DNA from: Muricomes intestini
GTDB lineage: Bacteria; Bacillota; Clostridia; Lachnospirales; Lachnospiraceae
Assembly (NCBI RefSeq): GCF_004346165.1
Contig: NZ_SLZZ01000003.1
Location: 62,001-126,000 of the forward strand
Reading direction: 5' to 3'
Length of the DNA: 64,000 bases
In this document: positions 60,933 to 64,000 of the stretch, piece by piece
How positions within the stretch are numbered: position 1 is the stretch's first letter
Layout of the letters: every line of letters begins with the position of its first letter
Translations under genes and position numbers: made by a program
Notes under the pieces: generated by a model
Seen by the model: only the letters and a program-made list of their open reading frames with translations
The model's database searches: none
Told to the model about the DNA's origin: nothing

Positions 60933-60978
60933 TTGACAACATCATTAATTTCTGATAAATTAAATTAGTCATGACTAA
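60933..60978 (+). promoter_or_regulatory. Promoter with perfect palindrome before the iron/siderophore transporter
   Basis: TTGACA (60933-60938), 17-bp spacer, TAAATT (60956-60961). Four bases downstream lies TTAGTCATGACTAA (60965-60978), a perfect 14-bp palindrome covering the likely transcription start. The TTAG...CTAA shape recalls DtxR/IdeR-family metal-repressor sites, which fits an iron transporter. No regulator gene is in the window, so the assignment is inference. Confidence 0.65.
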
Positions 60979-60989
60979 CTTACACTAAC

Positions 60990-61186
60990 ATACTATGATG
61001 TAGGGGTCAAAAGGTATTTTGCCCCTTGATACCTACGGATTGCTCCGCACTTTGTGCTCCCGCAATCCTAAAAACATTCGAAATCCGCCCTATTCGGGCT
61101 ACTTTCTCATGTTTTATGGGTCCCAAGGTCATGCTTTTCCATGCAAGCATGAAACGCATGGCCTTTTGACCCTGGTATCATACTAT
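60990..61186. repeat. Dispersed palindromic repeat family A, long copy 4
   Basis: Begins ATACTATGATGTAGGGGTCA (left arm like 38826) and ends CCTTTTGACCCTGGTATCAT (right arm like 21231), with about 130 bp between. The middle includes CATGCAAGCATGAAACGCATG and a unique part with smaller hairpins (GATTGCTCCGCAC; CGCCCTATTCGGGC). It fills the leader between the iron-responsive-looking promoter and the first gene of the transporter, so it will be transcribed. The remaining 60774-60932 is AT-rich with no gene. Confidence 0.72.
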
Positions 61187-61209
61187 TTAATTTTAAAGGA
61201 GAAAATAAT

Positions 61210-62286
61210 ATGAACCTTAAAAAGATTCCTGGTCTTAATAAAGCCATGATTGTAATTCTTGCTGCCTCTTTTCTTGCCGGCTGCTCTAATTCATCCTCAA
61301 CCGAGGATGCAGCCACAGATAAAAAGAATACTGCTGAGAGTACTTCTTCTGCAGAGAATTCAAATTCAGATACAGAATACCCCATCACCATCAAGCATGC
61401 TCTCGGTAAAACCGTCATAGAAGAGAAGCCAGAAAAAATTGCAACTATATTCTGGGGAAATCAAGACGTTCCCCTTGCTCTCGGCATAGTTCCCGTCGGT
61501 GTCTCCGAGGCCAATTATGGTGTGACAGATGACAGTGGCCTTCTCCCCTGGACTTTAGATGGATTCCAGGAACTGGGTATTGATTCACCTGTACTCTTCC
61601 ATGATACAGGCGGTCTGGATTACGAAGCAATCAGTGATGTGCAGCCTGACGTTATTCTTGCAGGCTATTCTGGAATCACACAGGAAGAATATGACCTTCT
61701 CAGCGAAATTGCTCCTGTAGTTGCCTATCCCGAAAAGCCTTGGGTGACCTCCTGGAGAGAACAGATTCTTCTCGATTCTAAAGGAATTGGCATGGAATCA
61801 GAAGGAAAAAAGCTGGTAGGCGGCCTGGAAAATGAAATAGCAGAAAAAACAGCTTCCTATCCACAGTTGAAAGGCAAAACCGCTGCATTTATGTATTTCA
61901 CTCCAACGGATCTTGGTAAATTTTATGTCTACCTTACAGCCGACCCACGTGCAGCTTATCTGACAGATTTAGGGTTGACTCTGCCTGATTATCTGGAAGA
62001 ACTGGAAGGCGATTCCGATGAGTTTTCCGTGGAAATCAGTGCAGAAAATGTAGACAAGCTGCAGGATTTGGACATTATCATCGCTTACGGTGACGAAACC
62101 TTGATTAAAACACTTCAGGATGACCCGCGTCTCGGCACATTGCCTGCTGTGCAAAACGAATCTGTGGTAGTCCTGGAAAATGATACTCCTATTGCTGCTT
62201 CCAGTACGCCAAGCGCCCTTTCCATTCCTGCCACCATCGACGAATATTTGTCCTTACTGGGAGAGGCAGCCGATAAAGTAAAATGA
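61210..62286 (+). CDS. Iron-siderophore ABC transporter substrate-binding lipoprotein
   Basis: A 358-residue lipoprotein. The signal PGLNKAMIVILAASFLAGC ends with the lipidated Cys25, followed by a Ser/Asn/Glu-rich linker. The rest is a class III (FhuD/BtuF-like) binding protein: PITIKHALGKTVIEEKPEKI, ISDVQPDVILAGYSGITQEE, and KLQDLDIIIAYGDETLI. It would bind a ferric siderophore (or another metal chelate) and deliver it to the FecCD permeases. Start has AAAGGAG; the stop overlaps the next start (ATGA). Confidence 0.92.
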   Translation: MNLKKIPGLNKAMIVILAASFLAGCSNSSSTEDAATDKKNTAESTSSAENSNSDTEYPITIKHALGKTVIEEKPEKIATIFWGNQDVPLALGIVPVGVSEANYGVTDDSGLLPWTLDGFQELGIDSPVLFHDTGGLDYEAISDVQPDVILAGYSGITQEEYDLLSEIAPVVAYPEKPWVTSWREQILLDSKGIGMESEGKKLVGGLENEIAEKTASYPQLKGKTAAFMYFTPTDLGKFYVYLTADPRAAYLTDLGLTLPDYLEELEGDSDEFSVEISAENVDKLQDLDIIIAYGDETLIKTLQDDPRLGTLPAVQNESVVVLENDTPIAASSTPSALSIPATIDEYLSLLGEAADKVK

Positions 62287-63284
62287 GACAATCCGAAAAA
62301 GTTTTTATCACATTAATCATCAGCCTCATCTGCATCCTGTTATGCATTGCAGGCTCTCTCGCCCTGGGTTCACGAAGTGTGTCCCCGGGTGAGCTTATAG
62401 ATGCTCTGTTTTTGGGTAAGGCAGGGACTTTTGGCCAGATTGTTGTAAGAGAACGAATTCCCCGCACCGTATTCAGCCTGATAGCCGGTGCGGCCCTTGG
62501 CATTTCGGGAGCTCTCATGCAGGCAATTACCCGCAATCCTATTGCAGACCCAAGTGTACTGGGGGTCAACACAGGGGCATCTCTGTTCGTAGTAATGGGG
62601 ATTGCCTTTTTAAATATCCAGACAGCAGGCCAGTACATCGTGCTTGCACTTCTGGGCGCGGCAATCACTGCCGTATTCGTCTATGGTATTGGTTCCCTGG
62701 GGGCAGGCGGAGCTACACCAATCAAACTTGCCCTGGCCGGATCAGCTACCAGCGCCGCTTTATCCTCATTTGTGAGTGCAATTATGCTACCCCGCTCTAA
62801 TGTTATGGACAATTTCCGTTTCTGGCAGGTAGGCAGCGTCAGTGGGGCAAACTGGACAAACATCCGTGCAGTTCTTCCCCTCCTGATTATTGGTTTTCTG
62901 ATCAGCATCCTGTTGGCGCCGGTTCTAAACGCCATGGCTCTGGGGGATGAGATGGCATCCGTGCTGGGCGTGCACACAGGTATCGCGAGAGCAATCGGTG
63001 CTCTGGCAGGAGTAGTGCTATGTGGTGCCATTACGGCCGTAGCCGGGCCAATCGGCTTCGTTGGGCTCATGGTTCCGCATGTAATGCGTCTTCTGTTGGG
63101 ACCCGACCAGCGAATCATCATGCCAATGTCCGCCGTGGGCGGGGCTTTAATATTGACTGCGGCAGATATTGCAGGCCGGATACTCGGCAATCCCGGCGAA
63201 CTTGAATCCGGAGTTGTCACCGCCTTCCTTGGCGCTCCAGTACTGATAATAATAGCTGTAAAATCAAAAGGGAGTTCATTATGA
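62283..63284 (+). CDS. FecCD-family iron-siderophore permease 1
   Basis: A 333-residue membrane protein of the BtuC/FecCD fold (about ten helices). Family motifs include RIPRTVFSLIAGAALGISGA, MQAITRNPIADPSVLGVNTG, GPIGFVGLMVPHVMRLLLGP and the end GELESGVVTAFLGAPV. Overlaps the genes on both sides by four bases, so the three are translationally coupled. Confidence 0.94.
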   Translation: MRQSEKVFITLIISLICILLCIAGSLALGSRSVSPGELIDALFLGKAGTFGQIVVRERIPRTVFSLIAGAALGISGALMQAITRNPIADPSVLGVNTGASLFVVMGIAFLNIQTAGQYIVLALLGAAITAVFVYGIGSLGAGGATPIKLALAGSATSAALSSFVSAIMLPRSNVMDNFRFWQVGSVSGANWTNIRAVLPLLIIGFLISILLAPVLNAMALGDEMASVLGVHTGIARAIGALAGVVLCGAITAVAGPIGFVGLMVPHVMRLLLGPDQRIIMPMSAVGGALILTAADIAGRILGNPGELESGVVTAFLGAPVLIIIAVKSKGSSL

Positions 63285-64000
63285 CGCCGAAAAATAAAAA
63301 CATTGTATCAGACGGCTTTCACAGAAGGAGAAGACGTTATATGTCCGTTACTCTCATCCTCACCGCAGCCGTTCTCTCATTATGTACTGCCATAATGTTA
63401 CTGGGAAACACTGTTTATTCCCCAGCTGCTGTCTGGAAGGTCCTGACAGGGGAAAATATTAAGGGAGCCACATTTGCCGTCCGAACTTTGCGGCTTCCCC
63501 GGATGCTCTCCGGTCTGCTTGCGGGTTTTGCCTTTGGAATGGCCGGCAGCACCTTTCAAACAATGCTTCGCAACCCTCTCGCAAGCCCTGACATCATAGG
63601 TGTAACCGCAGGTTCCAACGCTGCTGCTATCTTCCTTCTTATCATGATGAATCTCTCTGGAACTGCAGTGTCCCTGGGGGCTGTCCTTGGAGGTGTTTTA
63701 ACCTCCGCGTTCATCTATCTTCTCTCAAGAGGGGGCAAATTTGAAGGAGGAAGACTGATACTTATAGGTCTGGGAGTTCAGGCAATGCTGAATGCATTTA
63801 TCTCCTACCTATTATTAAGGGCTCCCCAGCACGATGTCCCGGCAGCTTACCGCTGGTTGAGCGGAAGTCTGAACGGGGTTCAGCTGTCGGACATCCCTAT
63901 GCTTGCCATTATAATTATTATTTTTTCACCCATCACCATACTGTTGGGGAAGCATCTGCGCATTCTGGAATTGGGTGAAAATTCTGCTGTCACACTTGGA
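63281..64000 (+). CDS. FecCD-family iron-siderophore permease 2 (partial, runs off right edge)
   Basis: From the ATG at 63281, which overlaps the stop of permease 1 (ATGA), 240 codons stay open to the window edge. After an Arg-rich start the protein reads VRTLRLPRMLSGLLAGFAFG, then TFQTMLRNPLASPDIIGVTA, the standard FecCD motifs. It forms the heterodimeric channel with permease 1. The missing ATPase gene should follow beyond the window. Confidence 0.92.
   Translation, partial: MTPKNKNIVSDGFHRRRRRYMSVTLILTAAVLSLCTAIMLLGNTVYSPAAVWKVLTGENIKGATFAVRTLRLPRMLSGLLAGFAFGMAGSTFQTMLRNPLASPDIIGVTAGSNAAAIFLLIMMNLSGTAVSLGAVLGGVLTSAFIYLLSRGGKFEGGRLILIGLGVQAMLNAFISYLLLRAPQHDVPAAYRWLSGSLNGVQLSDIPMLAIIIIIFSPITILLGKHLRILELGENSAVTLG

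Overview
The window looks like chromosomal DNA of a gut Firmicute, most likely a Lachnospiraceae member of the Blautia / Ruminococcus gnavus type. This rests on AGGAGG ribosome sites before nearly every gene, lipoprotein sugar-binding proteins, YesM/YesN two-component pairs, many CUT2-type sugar ABC transporters, and a B12-independent (glycyl-radical) microcompartment locus for methyl-pentoses. Genus is an inference. No rRNA, tRNA, CRISPR array or complete insertion sequence was seen.

Layout. (1) 1-9.2 kb, minus strand: a rare-pentose locus with FucU-type mutarotase (cut by the left edge), lipoprotein/permease/ATPase transporter, cupin protein, LacI regulator, L-xylulose-5-P 3-epimerase (UlaE-like) and L-xylulose kinase (LyxK-like). 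Four copies of a GAAAAACGTTTTTC-like operator tie it together. (2) 9.3-10.4 kb: a deletion scar joining the remains of a divergent binding-protein gene and AraC gene. (3) 10.5-21.1 kb: rhamnose mutarotase, a RhaSPQT-type transporter, a YesN/YesM pair whose kinase carries a fused half-AraC DNA-binding domain, and an arabinose/fucose-isomerase-like enzyme. (4) 21.3-23.5 kb: an AbiE toxin-antitoxin pair and a broken amide hydrolase gene. (5) 23.9-37.4 kb: a GRM5-like bacterial microcompartment for 1,2-propanediol in two transcription units. Each has a consensus promoter next to a shared 15-bp element, and the locus ends with a DeoR-type regulator. (6) 37.7-41.7 kb: PHP hydrolase, small HTH protein, rhaA and rhaB. 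(7) 42.1-52.4 kb: superoxide dismutase, then a two-component system with two periplasmic-binding proteins, next to an mglBAC-type galactose transporter. (8) 52.6-60.8 kb: phosphohexomutase, ferredoxin, DUF3298-like protein, DODA-type dioxygenase, SGNH hydrolase, and an SNF2 helicase with a SWIM protein. (9) 61.2-64 kb: a siderophore/iron ABC transporter behind a promoter with a perfect palindrome, cut by the right edge.

How the genes work together (inference from families): rhamnose is imported by the RhaSPQT-like transporter, anomerised by RhaM, isomerised by RhaA and phosphorylated by RhaB. Rhamnulose-1-phosphate would then be cleaved by the class II aldolase, which carries a C-terminal encapsulation peptide. 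The resulting lactaldehyde would be reduced to 1,2-propanediol, dehydrated by the glycyl-radical enzyme to propanal, and split between propanol (alcohol dehydrogenase) and propionyl-CoA / propionyl-phosphate (aldehyde dehydrogenase, PduL). PduS/PduT would provide electron transfer across the shell.

The intergenic regions hold three families of short palindromic repeats, dispersed through the window. They sit against stop codons, in leaders and next to promoters, and are the least explained structure here.
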